Counted from the first letter of the stretch, positions 46,600 through 58,300 are shown. The stretch is 64,000 nucleotides of DNA from Anaerococcus hydrogenalis DSM 7454 (GCF_000173355.1 NZ_ABXA01000047.1:1-64000), one strand, 5' to 3'. Translations and numbers: made by a program. Notes: a model not told the origin generated them from the sequence alone.

Positions 46600-48633
46600 A
46601 TGCCATCAATAAAAAAGGGCAAGAGACCTCTAGTCTACTATTGGATAATTGCCATAGTCGCCTTTTTGGTTATCCAACAAATATTACAACCAATTAGGGC
46701 AGAAGGAAAACCAAAAGAGATAACATATTCTCAATTTGTTTCCATGATTGATAATGGACAAGTTAGGGAAGTTACAAAAGATGATTACAACTATACTTTC
46801 ACAGCTGTAGTTGATGGAGATAAGCAAAAATTTATTACAGGCTTGTGGCCAGATACTGACCTTACTGAAAGATTATTAGAAGCTAGTAAAAAACACAAAA
46901 ATTTAACCTTTACTAAGGAAGTTGAAACAAAAATGAGCCCATGGCTTACACTTTTTGTCACAAGTATACTTCCACTTTTATTTTTGCTTTTAATTTTTTA
47001 TATGGCAAACAGGTCCCTATCAAAAACCATGGGAGGCCGTGGTGGTGGAGACTTTATGAATTTTGGAAAGTCAAATGCCAAAATTTATATGGAAAACAAA
47101 ACTGGAAAAACTTTTGCTGATGTTGCAGGCCAAGAAGAGGCAAAAGATAGTTTAAATGAGGTTGTAGATTTTCTTCATGGACCTCAAAAATATAAGGAAA
47201 TTGGTGCTGTTTTACCAAAGGGTGTCTTACTTGTAGGTCCTCCAGGAACAGGTAAAACTTTACTTGCAAAAGCAGTTGCAGGTGAGGCTAATGTTCCATT
47301 TTTCTCAATTTCAGGTTCTGAATTTGTTGAAATGTTTGTAGGAATGGGAGCAAGTAAGGTTCGTGATCTTTTCAAACAAGCAAAGGAAAAGGCTCCTTGT
47401 ATAGTATTTATAGATGAGATAGATGCCATTGGTAAAAAACGTGATGTTTCTGGATATTCTGGAAATGATGAACGTGAGCAAACCCTAAACCAATTGTTAA
47501 ATGAAATGGACGGATTTGATGCGACTGAAGGAGTAGTTTTATTATCTGCAACCAACAGACCTGAAATCCTGGACCCAGCTTTAACAAGACCAGGAAGATT
47601 TGACAGAAGAGTTCAAGTAGAACTACCTGATTTAAAGGGTCGTGAAGACATATTAAAAGTTCATGCCAAAAAAATTAAGCGTGAAAATGACATTGACTAT
47701 GAAGAAATAGCAAAAAGAACTGCAGGAACCTCTGGAGCTGATCTTGCAAATATTGTAAACGAAGGTGCTCTAAGAGCTGTTAGGGAAGGACGTAATAGGC
47801 TAACCCAAATTGACCTTGAAGAATCTATAGAAACAGTTATAGCAGGAGCTCAAAAGAAAAATGCAGTTATTTCAGATGATCAAAAGAAAATTATAGCCTA
47901 CCACGAAGTAGGACACGCTTTAGTTGCAGCTATTCAAACACAAAAAACTCCAGTAACAAAAATCACTATAGTACCAAGAACTGGTGGAGCTTTGGGTTAT
48001 ACAATGACTGTCGATAAGGATGAGAAATTTATCATGACCAAGCAAGAATTGTTTGATGAAATTGTAACCTTGGCAGGTGGAAGAAGTGCTGAAGAGTTAA
48101 TCTTTAATGCAAAAACAACCGGAGCAAGTAACGATATAGAAAAGGCTACAGCCATAGCAAGAAATATGGTAACAATTTATGGTATGGATGAAGACTTTGA
48201 CTTTATGCAACTTGAACAAATCCAAGGAAGATACCTTGGTGGTCAAAGGTCTATGATAGTTTCAAATGGAACTGGAGATAAGATTGACCAAAAGGTAGGA
48301 AAAATCATAGCTCAAGCTCACATGAGAGCTATAGAAATTCTAAAAGATAATCTTGATAAACTTCATGAAATTTCAGACTTCCTTTTAAAAGAAGAAACAA
48401 TTACAGGCGAGCAATTTATGAATATATTAAATAAAAAACCTGTAGAAAATGAAGAAGTTAATTCTGATAAAAAATTAGAAGAAAATCATGATAAAAAAGA
48501 CCAAGATTCTAGTGAAAACTCAACCGATGATTTGAAAAAAGAATTGGAAGATACATTAAAGGAAAATGAACCTGACCATGTAATAGCCCTAGGATCAGAT
48601 GAGAAAGATGATAAAGATAAAAAAGAAGATTAG
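46600..48633 (+). CDS. ftsH: ATP-dependent zinc metalloprotease FtsH
   Basis: The 677-residue membrane protease has two N-terminal membrane helices (~12-30 and ~108-130), an AAA+ domain with GPPGTGKT (~206) and FIDEIDAIG, and the zinc site HEVGH (~431). It degrades misfolded membrane proteins and some regulators. The C-terminal ~60 residues are a charged, low-complexity tail. Confidence 0.97.
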   Translation: MPSIKKGKRPLVYYWIIAIVAFLVIQQILQPIRAEGKPKEITYSQFVSMIDNGQVREVTKDDYNYTFTAVVDGDKQKFITGLWPDTDLTERLLEASKKHKNLTFTKEVETKMSPWLTLFVTSILPLLFLLLIFYMANRSLSKTMGGRGGGDFMNFGKSNAKIYMENKTGKTFADVAGQEEAKDSLNEVVDFLHGPQKYKEIGAVLPKGVLLVGPPGTGKTLLAKAVAGEANVPFFSISGSEFVEMFVGMGASKVRDLFKQAKEKAPCIVFIDEIDAIGKKRDVSGYSGNDEREQTLNQLLNEMDGFDATEGVVLLSATNRPEILDPALTRPGRFDRRVQVELPDLKGREDILKVHAKKIKRENDIDYEEIAKRTAGTSGADLANIVNEGALRAVREGRNRLTQIDLEESIETVIAGAQKKNAVISDDQKKIIAYHEVGHALVAAIQTQKTPVTKITIVPRTGGALGYTMTVDKDEKFIMTKQELFDEIVTLAGGRSAEELIFNAKTTGASNDIEKATAIARNMVTIYGMDEDFDFMQLEQIQGRYLGGQRSMIVSNGTGDKIDQKVGKIIAQAHMRAIEILKDNLDKLHEISDFLLKEETITGEQFMNILNKKPVENEEVNSDKKLEENHDKKDQDSSENSTDDLKKELEDTLKENEPDHVIALGSDEKDDKDKKED

Positions 48634-48640
48634 TAAAATT

Positions 48641-48668
48641 AAAAGCCCCTCGGGGCTTTTTTTTTATA
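48641..48668 (+). terminator. Terminator of marR-ftsH
   Basis: Stem AAAAGCCCC/GGGGCTTTT (48641-48660) with a T-run. Confidence 0.9.
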
Positions 48669-48832
48669 ATAAAAAAATGGATTTTCACCTGCACATTTAA
48701 GCTTTTTGGTAAAAATCCTCTATGTAAATAGCCTCAATTAAGAGACTATACAAAAACAATTTCTCTAGTGTTAACGATAATTGTCTTGCCTTTTCATTGT
48801 ACTCAATTGTTGGGAAAAATCAAAACTTTTCC

Positions 48833-48861
48833 TTGAATCTTTAAATTTAGAATAATATAGT
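48833..48861 (+). promoter_or_regulatory. sppA promoter
   Basis: TTGAAT (48833-48838), 17 bp, TATAGT (48856-48861), 37 bp before the ATG. Confidence 0.6.
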
Positions 48862-48897
48862 ATAAATATTGAAAGAAAAAAATTTAAAGGAGTATAT

Positions 48898-49899
48898 ATG
48901 AAAAAAAACAAGAGCAAAAGATGGATAGCTGTTGCTATTGCCCTACTTTTGTTTGTGGCATCTACTATTGTATCAAATAGGGGTGAAAAGCAAGCTGAGA
49001 AAAAAAGTGAGGAATTGAAAAACCAATATTTTAACCAATTCAATCCTTTTTCTGCAACTGCAAATAAAAAGACTCTTGAAAAGGGAGATAGCAAAAACAA
49101 AATAGCTGTTTTATCTTATGAGGGAGCAATTGGAGACGGACAAGTTTATGATGACTTTATGGACCAACTTGACGATGTATATGATGATGATTCTGTTAAG
49201 GGACTTATTATGCAAGTAAATTCCCCAGGTGGAGCTGTTTATAATTCTGAGCAAATTGCCAATAAAATCAAAAAAATTCAAAAGGATAAAAAAATCCCGG
49301 TATTTACTGTTATGAAAACCATGGCAGCAAGTGGTGGATACTATATTTCTGCCCCAACTGATAGGATTTACGCCTCAAACGAAACCCTTACAGGATCAAT
49401 TGGTGTAATTATGTCATCAACATCCTTCCAAGGTCTTTTTGAAAAATATGGAATTAAACAACAAAATATTACAACTGGAAAGATGAAAGATGCAGGATCT
49501 GTTGGCAAAGATATGACAGATGAGCAAAAAAAATATTTCCAAGACCTCATAAATTCTTCCTTTGATAGGTTTGTAAAAATTGTATCCCAAGGTAGGTCTA
49601 TGAAGGAAGATGAGGTTAGAAAACTTGCAGATGGTAGGGTTTATGATGGAGCTCAAGCCAAAAACAATGGTCTTGTAGATAAGATTGGTGATTTAGACCT
49701 AGCTATAGAAGATATGAAAAAAGATTTCAAATTAAATAATCCAGAAGTCTACCAATATGATGATGATATGGCTTCATTTTCTAGATTTTTTTCTAAAGCA
49801 GAAAATCTTTTAAATAAAAATTCTTCATCAGACCTTTCAATCATAAAAGAGTTAATGGAAAAAGATTCCCCACTACCAATGTATTATTATGGAAAATAG
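48898..49899 (+). CDS. sppA: Signal peptide peptidase SppA (S49)
   Basis: The 333-residue protein has one N-terminal membrane helix (~9-28) and a peptidase domain. The catalytic Ser lies in AASGGYYISAP (~145) and the general-base Lys in the family is expected near GKMKDAGSVGKD (~195). It clears leftover signal peptides and protects against some lantibiotics in Bacillus. AAAGGAG precedes the ATG. Confidence 0.92.
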   Translation: MKKNKSKRWIAVAIALLLFVASTIVSNRGEKQAEKKSEELKNQYFNQFNPFSATANKKTLEKGDSKNKIAVLSYEGAIGDGQVYDDFMDQLDDVYDDDSVKGLIMQVNSPGGAVYNSEQIANKIKKIQKDKKIPVFTVMKTMAASGGYYISAPTDRIYASNETLTGSIGVIMSSTSFQGLFEKYGIKQQNITTGKMKDAGSVGKDMTDEQKKYFQDLINSSFDRFVKIVSQGRSMKEDEVRKLADGRVYDGAQAKNNGLVDKIGDLDLAIEDMKKDFKLNNPEVYQYDDDMASFSRFFSKAENLLNKNSSSDLSIIKELMEKDSPLPMYYYGK

Positions 49900-49907
49900 G
49901 TGATAAA

Positions 49908-50402
49908 ATGGAAAATATGGAAGTAATTGAAAATAATACTTTAAATAATCAAAAAACAATATCCATACCTAAATTTGCCTATGCAGGATTTTTCTTAAGA
50001 CTTGTGGCCTTTACTATAGATTCAATAGTTGCCTATTCTTTTTCAAATATTATTTTGAAAATTTTTCAAATAAGCCCGGATTTAACCTTTATGAATATAG
50101 AATTAAATCCTTTTATAGAAACGGGAATTTGCCTGTTGTACTTTTTCATCCTAACTTATTTGAATAATGGCCAAACTTTAGGAAAAATGGCTGTAGGAAT
50201 TAGGGTCATATCCCTTAGTGATGAAAAATTATCATTTTTTGATTGCTTAGTTAGGGAAGTTTTTGCAAGATACATTCAAAATTTCATAAAAATCTTGTAT
50301 TTAATAGTAGGATTTAGCCCAAACAAACAATCCTTGGCAGATATGCTGGTGGATACTGTAGTAATAAAAGATGATGTAGTAGATTATCTTTTTGAAAATT
50401 AA
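49908..50402 (+). CDS. RDD family membrane protein
   Basis: The 164-residue protein shows the RDD pattern: FLRLVAFTIDSIV (Arg/Asp in helix 1), a second hydrophobic stretch (~60-80) and GQTLGKMAVGIRV. RDD proteins are small membrane proteins with largely unsettled roles, some tied to ion transport. It starts 8 bp after sppA, with AGGTGAT as ribosome site. Confidence 0.87.
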   Translation: MENMEVIENNTLNNQKTISIPKFAYAGFFLRLVAFTIDSIVAYSFSNIILKIFQISPDLTFMNIELNPFIETGICLLYFFILTYLNNGQTLGKMAVGIRVISLSDEKLSFFDCLVREVFARYIQNFIKILYLIVGFSPNKQSLADMLVDTVVIKDDVVDYLFEN

Positions 50403-50430
50403 ATAAGAATTAAGAATATTATGTTTATAT

Positions 50431-50597
50431 AAATCCTCAAGCACGAATATCGAACTCCCAAAATTGTCGATTTCTAAATTTCAAAATTCTAAAATCGCAA
50501 ACTCGAGCAAAGCTCTCATACAGTGCGATTTTTAACGAATTTTTAAATTTGAAATCAATACAATTTTTTACGTATGATATTCTTAGCATGAGGATTT
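50431..50597. repeat. Large imperfect inverted repeat (about 167 bp)
   Basis: AAATCCTCA (50431-50439) pairs with TGAGGATTT (50589-50597). The two arms of ~70 nt match in order along their length (GAATATC, AAATTG, GATTT, AAATTT, AAATTC, AAATCGCA), leaving a ~25-nt loop around 50512. It looks like a miniature inverted-repeat element or a structured RNA. The 50403-50808 gap otherwise holds only a small stem and the NrdR box. Confidence 0.65.
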
Positions 50598-50615
50598 GCA
50601 TACTGTCAATACCTG

Positions 50616-50652
50616 AGATATATTTTGATTTTTCAAGATATATCTTTTTTTG
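50616..50652 (+). terminator. Hairpin terminator after the RDD gene
   Basis: Stem AGATATAT/ATATATCT (50616-50623, 50638-50645) followed by T7. Confidence 0.6.
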
Positions 50653-50757
50653 TGGAAGTTTTTAAAATTTTATTATATTTTTAAAAATTATAAGTATTTT
50701 ATACTTTTTAAAGGTCAGATCTTGTGGTATGATTGTTAGGTAGAAAATTTGGAGTAA

Positions 50758-50773
50758 ACACAATATATAGTGT
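50758..50773. promoter_or_regulatory. NrdR box upstream of nrdA
   Basis: ACACAATATATAGTGT is a perfect 16-bp match to the NrdR consensus (ACACWATATMTWGTGT-like). NrdR with bound nucleotides represses ribonucleotide reductase genes. A weak half-match lies at 50712-50727. The nrdR gene itself is not in the window. Confidence 0.82.
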
Positions 50774-50808
50774 ATTAGATATAAAAATAACAATATTTAG
50801 GGGTGAAC

Positions 50809-53336
50809 ATGGAAGTTAAAAAAGAGATGGAAAAGTTGTTGACTTTGAAAGAGAAAAGATAAATCGTGCAATCTTTAAATCTTTTAGGTCAGTAGATTCT
50901 GTAATTAGTGAAGAAAATTTGGATAAAATTTCTCTAAATATAGAAAATACAATCAAGGAAAGATATCCCAAAGACCACGTGGTTACAGTTGAGGAAATTC
51001 AAGACTTGGTTGAGCTTGAATTAATTGAAAATAATTATTACAAGGAAGTAAAATCTTATATTCTTTATAGGGCAAAACACAATATGGATAGGAAGGTCTT
51101 AACAGATTTTGAATCCTATATTGATGATGACTATACCCTTTCAATAATTAAGGATATTAATGAAGAATATGATAATCAAAGATACCCAATAGAATCCTTA
51201 TATTTGAAATTTGAATCATTTACCAAGGCAAATATGACCAAGGAGGCCTTGTTAAACGCCCTTATCAAGGCTGCAAGTGAGCTTACAAGTAAGGAAGCTC
51301 CAGATTGGGAATTTATTGCTGCAAGATTTATGATTCATCTTATAAATTTAAAAATTAGCCTTAGCGAAGAAAAATATGAAATTGTTGATTTTAGGTCAAA
51401 AATCCAATATCTAACTTCAGTTGGTCTTTATGGAGCATATATTTTAGAATCTTATACTAACAAAGATTTAGAGGAGTTGGGAGCTTATTTAAAAGAAGAA
51501 AGAAATAAGCTTTTTACCTATTCAGGTCTTGATTTAGTTGCAAAAAGATATTTAATAAAAACTTTTGAAGGTGAATACATTGAAAGTGTCCAAGAAATGT
51601 TTATGGGAATTTCAATGCACCTTGCCATTGGCGAAAAAGATAGGGTATCTTTTGCAAAAAAATTATATGATATCTTATCCCAATTAAAGGCAACCATGGC
51701 AACTCCAACCATGACCAATGCCAGAAAGCCTTTCAACCAACTTTCTTCATGTTTTATAGATACAGTTCCAGATACCTTAAAAGGAATCTACCGTTCAATT
51801 ACAAACTTTGCCCAAGTTTCAAAACACGGAGGTGGAATGGGACTTTATTTTGGAAAAGTTAGGGCCCAAGGTTCTGATATTAGGGGAATAAAAAATGTAG
51901 CAGGTGGAGTTATAAGGTGGATAAAACTTGCCAATGACACTGCAGTTGCCGTTGACCAATTAGGGGTTAGACAAGGGGCTGTGGCTTGTTATTTGGATAT
52001 TTGGCACAAGGATATGCCAGAATTTTTATCCCTAAGAACAAATAACGGTGATGACAGGATGAAGGCCCACGATATTTTCCCAGCAGTTTGTGTTCCAGAT
52101 CTTTTCTGGAAAGAATGTAGGGATAATATTGGTGGAGATTGGTACATGTTTGATCCTCACGAAGTTTTGGTAAAATATGGCAAATCAATAGAAGATACCT
52201 ATGGGGAAGAATTTGAAGAATTTTACCATAAGCTTGTAAAAGACAAAGAAATTTCAAAAAGAGTAATTGCAATCAAAGATTTGATTAGACTTTTGATAAA
52301 ATCATGGACAGAAACAGGAACACCTTTTGTATTTAATAGAGATGCAGTAAACAGGGCAAATCCAAACAAGCACAAGGGAATTATCTATTCCTCAAATCTT
52401 TGTACAGAAATTGCCCAAAACATGAGCCCATCAGAGACAGTAAGCGAAGAAATCAAAACTGTTGATGGGGAAACAGTAATTGTAAATACAACCAAACCTG
52501 GAGATTTTGTAGAATGTAATCTCGCAAGCCTAACTCTTGGAAATATTGATGTAAATGACAAGGAAGAATTGGAAGAAGTGGTATCAACAATAGTAAGGGC
52601 TCTTGATAATGTAATAGACTTAAATTACTACCCAACTCCTTATGCAAAAGTAACTAATAAAAAATACAGGGCAATAGGTCTTGGAACAAGTGGTTATCAT
52701 CATATGCTAGTTAAAAATGACATAAAATGGTCAGAAGAAGAAGCCCATCTTGAATTTGTAGATAGGGTTTATGAAGATATAAATTATTTTGCCATCAAGG
52801 CATCAAATGAAATAGCCAAAGAAAAAGGATCATATTCTTGTTTTGAAGGAAGTGATTGGGATAATGGCAATTATTTCAAACAAAGAGGATATGAAAGTCA
52901 AAGATGGGAAAAATTAAAAGACCAAGTTCACAAAAATGGACTTAGAAACGGATATTTATTGGCAATTGCTCCAACAGGATCAACCTCAATAATTTCAGGA
53001 ACATCTGCAGGAGTTGACCCAATAATGAACAAATATTTCCTAGAAGAAAAAAAAGGAGCAATAGTGCCAAGAGTTGCCCCAGGACTAAATACAAAAACTT
53101 TCTGGCTATACGAAAATGCCTACAATATTGACCAAAATATTTCAATGAGAGCATGTGGAGTAAGACAAAGACACATAGACCAAGCCCAATCAGTAAATGT
53201 TTATATAACAACAGAATACACAATGAGACAAATTTTAAATATCTACCTAACAGCATGGGAAGCTGGAGTAAAATCCCTATATTATGTAAGAGGAAAATCT
53301 CTAGAAGTTGAAGATTGTGATTCATGTGCGTCATAA
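50809..53336 (+). pseudogene. nrdA: Class Ia ribonucleotide reductase alpha subunit, one frameshift
   Basis: NrdA reduces ribonucleotides to deoxyribonucleotides. The ATG at 50809 follows AGGGGTG. Frame is lost at the A6 run 50818-50823; one more A restores MEVKKRDGKVVDFEREKINR, the start of an ATP-cone regulatory domain, and the frame is then open to 53336. Active-site cysteines are in QLSSCFIDT and NLCTEIAQN, the substrate loop reads MSPSET and the C-terminal redox pair is CDSC. The repaired length is ~842 residues. The rest is intact, so an error in the run is likely. Confidence 0.9.
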
Positions 53337-53385
53337 ATTTATTTTTTAAATAATATAAAATTAATTACTTCGGATTTGGGGGAAG

Positions 53386-53416
53386 AAAGGGGGAGTTTCG
53401 ATTCTCCCCTTTTACT
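53386..53416 (+). terminator. Hairpin after nrdA
   Basis: AAAGGGG-GAG/CTCCCCTTTT stem (53386-53395, 53404-53413) with one bulge and a short T tail; it would reduce transcription into nrdB. Confidence 0.6.
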
Positions 53417-53482
53417 ACGCTAACTTACTTTTTAAAATTAAAAAAATCTTAAATCAAAATTCAATTTAGAATTAAAACTACG

Positions 53483-53562
53483 AATAAAGTCCACGGTATA
53501 ATTATTGAAATTGTACCACTGGCACAATTTCAATAATTATATCCCCAAGCCCTTACTTTATT
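53483..53562. repeat. Perfect-stem palindromic element between nrdA and nrdB
   Basis: A 17-bp perfect stem (53498-53514 with 53524-53540) and a 9-nt loop are flanked by outer inverted AATAAAGT (53483-53490)/ACTTTATT (53555-53562). A GC-rich patch (53565-53591) and a small hairpin AGAAGC/GCTTCT (53602-53616) follow. No gene is visible in 53337-53692. A/T content and form suggest a mobile miniature element or an RNA structure. Confidence 0.65.
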
Positions 53563-53692
53563 AACCCCCTGCAACCGACCGCTGCGCGGGCTAATTTTGT
53601 AAGAAGCTTCGCTTCTTTCAATTTAGTATTAGGATTTTATAGAAAAAATTGGGTAAATAAGAATTAGGACTTATTTTAATAAAGGAGAAAAC

Positions 53693-54751
53693 ATGGAAAA
53701 AAAATATAAGGAAGAAGTTTCTAAAAGAGGAATTTTTAATGAAGAAGGGGATATTGACCTTTCTAAAAGAAGAATTATAAATGGAAATACAACCAACCTT
53801 AATGACTTTAACAATGTAAAATACACATGGACAAATGATTGGTACCGTCAAGCCATGAACAATTTCTGGATTCCAGAAGAAATTAATTTAAACCAAGATA
53901 TTAAAGATTATAGAAATTTATCTAAGGCTGAAAAAAAGGCCTATGATAGGATTTTGTCATTTTTAACCTATCTTGATTCAATCCAAACAGCAAATTTGCC
54001 AAATCTTCAAACCTATATAACAGCAAATGAGATAAATCTTTGCCTTGCAATCCAAACCTACCAAGAGGCAATTCACTCCCAATCCTATTCCTACATACTA
54101 GATACAATTTGCTCTCCTGATGAGAGAACAAGAATTTTGTATTTGTGGAAGGAAGATGAACATCTTTTAAAAAGAAATAAATTTATTGGTGACCAATACA
54201 ATGAATTTATAAAAGATGATAGTGAATTTAATTTGATGAGAGTTTTGATTGCAAATTATATCCTAGAAGGAATTTATTTCTATTCAGGATTTTCATTTTT
54301 CTACAATCTTGGAAGAAATGGAAAAATGCCAGGAACTGTCCAAGAAATTAGATATATTAATAGGGATGAAAATACCCACTTGTGGTTATTTAGGTCAATG
54401 ATAAATGATTTAAAAGAAGAAAGACCAGATTTATTTACTGATGAATTAAAAGAATTTTACCTATCCTTATTAAAAGAAGGAGTAGAACAAGAAATTGCCT
54501 GGGGAAAATATGCCATTGGAGATGAAATCCAAGGCTTAAATTCACAAATGATTGAAGATTATATAAAATATTTGGGAAATCTAAGGGCAAAAGGACTAGG
54601 ACTTGGAAAAATTTATGAAGGTTATGAAGAAGAGCCTCAATCAATGAAATGGGTAAGCGAATATTCAGATCCAAATCAAGTAAAAACAGACTTCTTTGAA
54701 GGAAAAGTTTCAGCTTATTCTAAATCTTCAGTTATTGAGGATGATTTATAA
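53693..54751 (+). CDS. nrdB: Class I ribonucleotide reductase beta subunit NrdB
   Basis: The 352-residue protein generates the radical for NrdA. Metal ligands can be read in order: Asp in FLTYLDSI, Glu/His in QEAIHSQSY, Glu in ILEGIYFYSG, and Glu/His in INRDENTHLW. The tyrosine four residues after the first His (HSQSY) is the candidate radical Tyr. AAGGAG precedes the ATG. It is separated from nrdA by 356 bp that include a hairpin element. Confidence 0.94.
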   Translation: MEKKYKEEVSKRGIFNEEGDIDLSKRRIINGNTTNLNDFNNVKYTWTNDWYRQAMNNFWIPEEINLNQDIKDYRNLSKAEKKAYDRILSFLTYLDSIQTANLPNLQTYITANEINLCLAIQTYQEAIHSQSYSYILDTICSPDERTRILYLWKEDEHLLKRNKFIGDQYNEFIKDDSEFNLMRVLIANYILEGIYFYSGFSFFYNLGRNGKMPGTVQEIRYINRDENTHLWLFRSMINDLKEERPDLFTDELKEFYLSLLKEGVEQEIAWGKYAIGDEIQGLNSQMIEDYIKYLGNLRAKGLGLGKIYEGYEEEPQSMKWVSEYSDPNQVKTDFFEGKVSAYSKSSVIEDDL

Positions 54752-54771
54752 AATATAAAATTTTAAAAAGG

Positions 54772-54826
54772 AACTGACCCTTATAAGTTAGATTAAAAAC
54801 TAACTTATAAGGGTCAGTTTTTTTAT
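54772..54826 (+). terminator. Strong terminator of nrdB
   Basis: A 20-bp perfect stem (54772-54791 with 54800-54819) with an 8-nt loop, then T7. Confidence 0.95.
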
Positions 54827-54892
54827 TTTAAATACCTATAGAAAAATAAATTGTAAAAAAAATTACATCTTTCAAAAACATGATGATACTTA

Positions 54893-54947
54893 TTGTTTTT
54901 TTTTATACAATTTTGTATAATAAAAAGCGATAGTGATAATCGATATC
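54893..54947 (+). promoter_or_regulatory. Promoter and Fur-like box of the flavoprotein gene
   Basis: TTGTTT (54893-54898), 17 bp, TATAAT (54916-54921). Right behind it, GATAGTGATAATCGATATC (54929-54947) agrees with the Fur box GATAATGATAATCATTATC at 16 of 19 positions. The leader to the ATG at 55351 is about 425 nt, an A/T-rich stretch with a small AGGT/ACCT hairpin near 55309-55327 and no gene I can see. Confidence 0.62.
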
Positions 54948-55350
54948 GAGATACCCGTTTTTTTGTAAAGTACTTTATGAAAAGTAATAATTTTAGAAGG
55001 GAGAGGATAGAAAAAAATATTAGTTGATTTTGGAAAAAATAACTAGAGCATTAAATTAATAAAATCGATTTATATGAGAATTATTGTATTTATTTGATAA
55101 ATCATTGCTAGTACAAAAAATTTAAGAAAAACAAACATAATATCAAGTTGACTTTTCTTATTTTGTAAAAATGCAGTAAATATAGAAAAGCTATGGTTAT
55201 TTTCACCAATATCAGACATAAAAATCGAATATTTTAGATGAATTTTTAAAATAAGACTTTGTAGTCAAAATAATATTTAAGATTTTTTATCTTAAAAAAT
55301 CAAAGGCCTAGGTAACTTTATAACCTAAATATACTTTATAAAGAGGAAAG

Positions 55351-58300
55351 ATGAAAAATACATTTTTAAAAAAAGCCTTGACCTTATTTATCGTAAGCTT
55401 GGCATCTGTAGTAATGATAAAGTCGTCAATATTTGCTTTTGAAAAAAATCAAAGGCTCAGTGCAGTTAAAGAACAAAAGATTCTACATAGTAAGGTTAGA
55501 ATTTCAAAAGATTTAAAAGATGGACAATATGAGGCAAGTTCAGAAGGCTATGGTGGCTTATTAACTGTTAGGATAAGCATTGAAAATGGGAAATTAACTG
55601 ATATTAAAATAATATCCCACAATGAAACAGAAGAATATTTTAAAAAAGCCCTAGCAGTAATAGATGAGATTTTAAGAAAAGGAAGCGTAAATGTAGATTC
55701 GGTTTCAGGAGCTACAATATCATCAAATGCAATAAAAGATGCTGTAGCAAAAGCCCTACAAAAAGCTGGATCTAAGGAAAAAATAAAAGTAAAAACTAAA
55801 AAGAAAGACAGAAAAAAAGTTGAGGGATTAAAAGATGGTGAATATCTTGGCAGTGCAAATGGTTATGGTGGAATATTAACTGTAAAAGTAACTATAAAAA
55901 ATGGAAAGATAAGTGCAATAGATGTTATTTCTCAAAATGAAACTCCACAATATTTTAGAAGAGCTTATGCAGTTATAAATCAAATTTTAAGTACTGGAAG
56001 TGTAAATGTAGATTCAGTTTCAGGAGCGACTGTGTCATCAAATGCACTAAAAATGGCAGTAGCTGATGCAATCCAAAAAGCTGGTTCAAAACAACAAGCC
56101 AAGGTGCAAGCAGTAAACAATTCATCAAATGCAAATAATAGGAGAGGTAATCTTGCAGGAAGCGTTACAATAGGAAATGAGGACCTTAAAGATGGAGTAT
56201 ATACAGGATCAGGCCAAGGATACAATGGACCTATAAATGTAAGAGTTACCATATCAAATGGATTGATAAAAAATATAGAAATCCTATCTTACAGTGATGA
56301 TAACCCATACTTTAATCGTGCAAGAAGTGTTTTATCAAGAATATTAGGAAAACCAGGAAAAAGCGTAGATACAGTATCTGGTGCAACCTACTCAAGTAGG
56401 GGAATAATTGATGCAGTAAACAATGCAATAGCAAAAGCTGGATCAAAAAATCAAAAAGTAAAACAAACAAAACCTAGTCCTTCAAAGAATAAAAAATCAA
56501 ATAAAAATCAAAAGATAGGAAAGTCTATAGGAATAGGTAATAGTAATAAGAAATTAAAAGATGGTATCTACGAAGGAATATCAGAAGGCTTCAATGGTCC
56601 AATAAAAGTTAGAGTAACCATATCAAAAGCTTCAATAACAAGAGTAGAAATCCTATCCCACCAAGAAGATGACACATACTTTGCCAAGGCAAAATCCGTA
56701 ATAGAAAAAATATTAGGAAAACCAGGAAAGAGTGTAGATACAGTATCTGGTGCAACATTTTCAAGTGGGGGAATAATAAATGCAGTAAACGATGCAGTAT
56801 CAAAAGCTGGAGGGGAAACAATCCCATCAATCCCTGATAAAAAACCAGATGTAAAACCGGGTGAAAATCCTGGCAAAAAACCAGAAGAAAAACCAGGTAA
56901 AAAACCTGAAGAAAATATAGATGATGCACTCAAAAAATATTACAACAACCAACCACTCAAAGATGGAGAATATACAGGATGGGGAATAGGTTATATTAAT
57001 ACTAAAAAGACAAAAACATATATAAGAGTTGAAAATGGAGAAATTTCAGAGATAAAAGTAGGATTAAATTCGGAATATGGCGACGATATGGGACCATTTA
57101 GAAAAAAAGCAGAAAAAATACTTTCTTTCCTAAAAGGAAAAGAAGCTAGGTTAAATATTGCAAAAATGGGACTTTACAGAGAATATTTTGAAATAATTAG
57201 AAATAGCAAAAATCCTAAGGAGAAAGTAGCTGACTTATTTGGAAAAGAATATCTAAATCATTTAAAAGGATTTAGAGGTGATAATTCAGAATCAGACCTA
57301 ACTTTACTTTCAAGAACTGTAAAAGCATACATGTCAAATCGTTATGGTTCAAAAGACTTATTTGATAGCATTTCAGGAGCAACTGTAAGTGCAAGTGGAA
57401 TTTCAGCAGCAACAAGAGAAGCGGCAGAAAAATCCTCAAATGATTACAAAACAAATACTGATGTAAAAGAAATTTCAATAATTTCACCTAAAAATAAGAA
57501 TATAGAAGTAAACAAGGGCGAAGGGGTTGATTTTTCTGAGCTTAAAGTAAAAATTACAAAAAAAGATGGAAGTTCAAAAGAATTAGGATGGAAAGATTTC
57601 CAAGCTAATGGAATTAGCATAAAAGATTCAGATGGAAAAACAATTGAAAACGGAAATGACCTAAAGAAATATGGCGATACTAGAATTATTAAGGCAAAAG
57701 TAGTCCATGAAAAATCACTATCTTATGATGACTTTAGAATACTAGTTGGTAAGTATAGTAAAGATTATATAATCGGCTTGGAATATAGTGCTGACGGTAA
57801 AAAATGGTACAAGCTAGATAAGGTAGATATGGATTATGCAGATAGCCGTAATATAGCAAGTCATCAAACAATTGATGCTCCAAAATCATTTGAATTTGAA
57901 AAAGTTAAAATTCGTCTAGTATCAAAGAAGGGTAATCGCTATGAATATGTAACGGACAAATTGCCTGTAAATAGACAAGTCCAATACAAATTACTAGAGG
58001 GAGATAATCCAAACCTACCAAAGATTATATATGCAAAATTCGAATTATCTGGAAAAGAATCAGATAAACATTTGGTAGAAGAAAAAGAAAATGGACAAAA
58101 AGAAAAAGAAAAACCACAAGTAAAAGAAGAAATAGAAGTAGACCAAAAAGTAATCGATACAAGCCTTATGGAATCAAACGGACAAAAATGGATAGAAGGT
58201 CAGTCAATAAGACCAGCCACAGTAAGAAGCCTTGATCCAGAAGCAAAAATAGTTGGTGAAATAGAAGGACTACCAAAAGGCTTAACATTTGATGGAAAAA

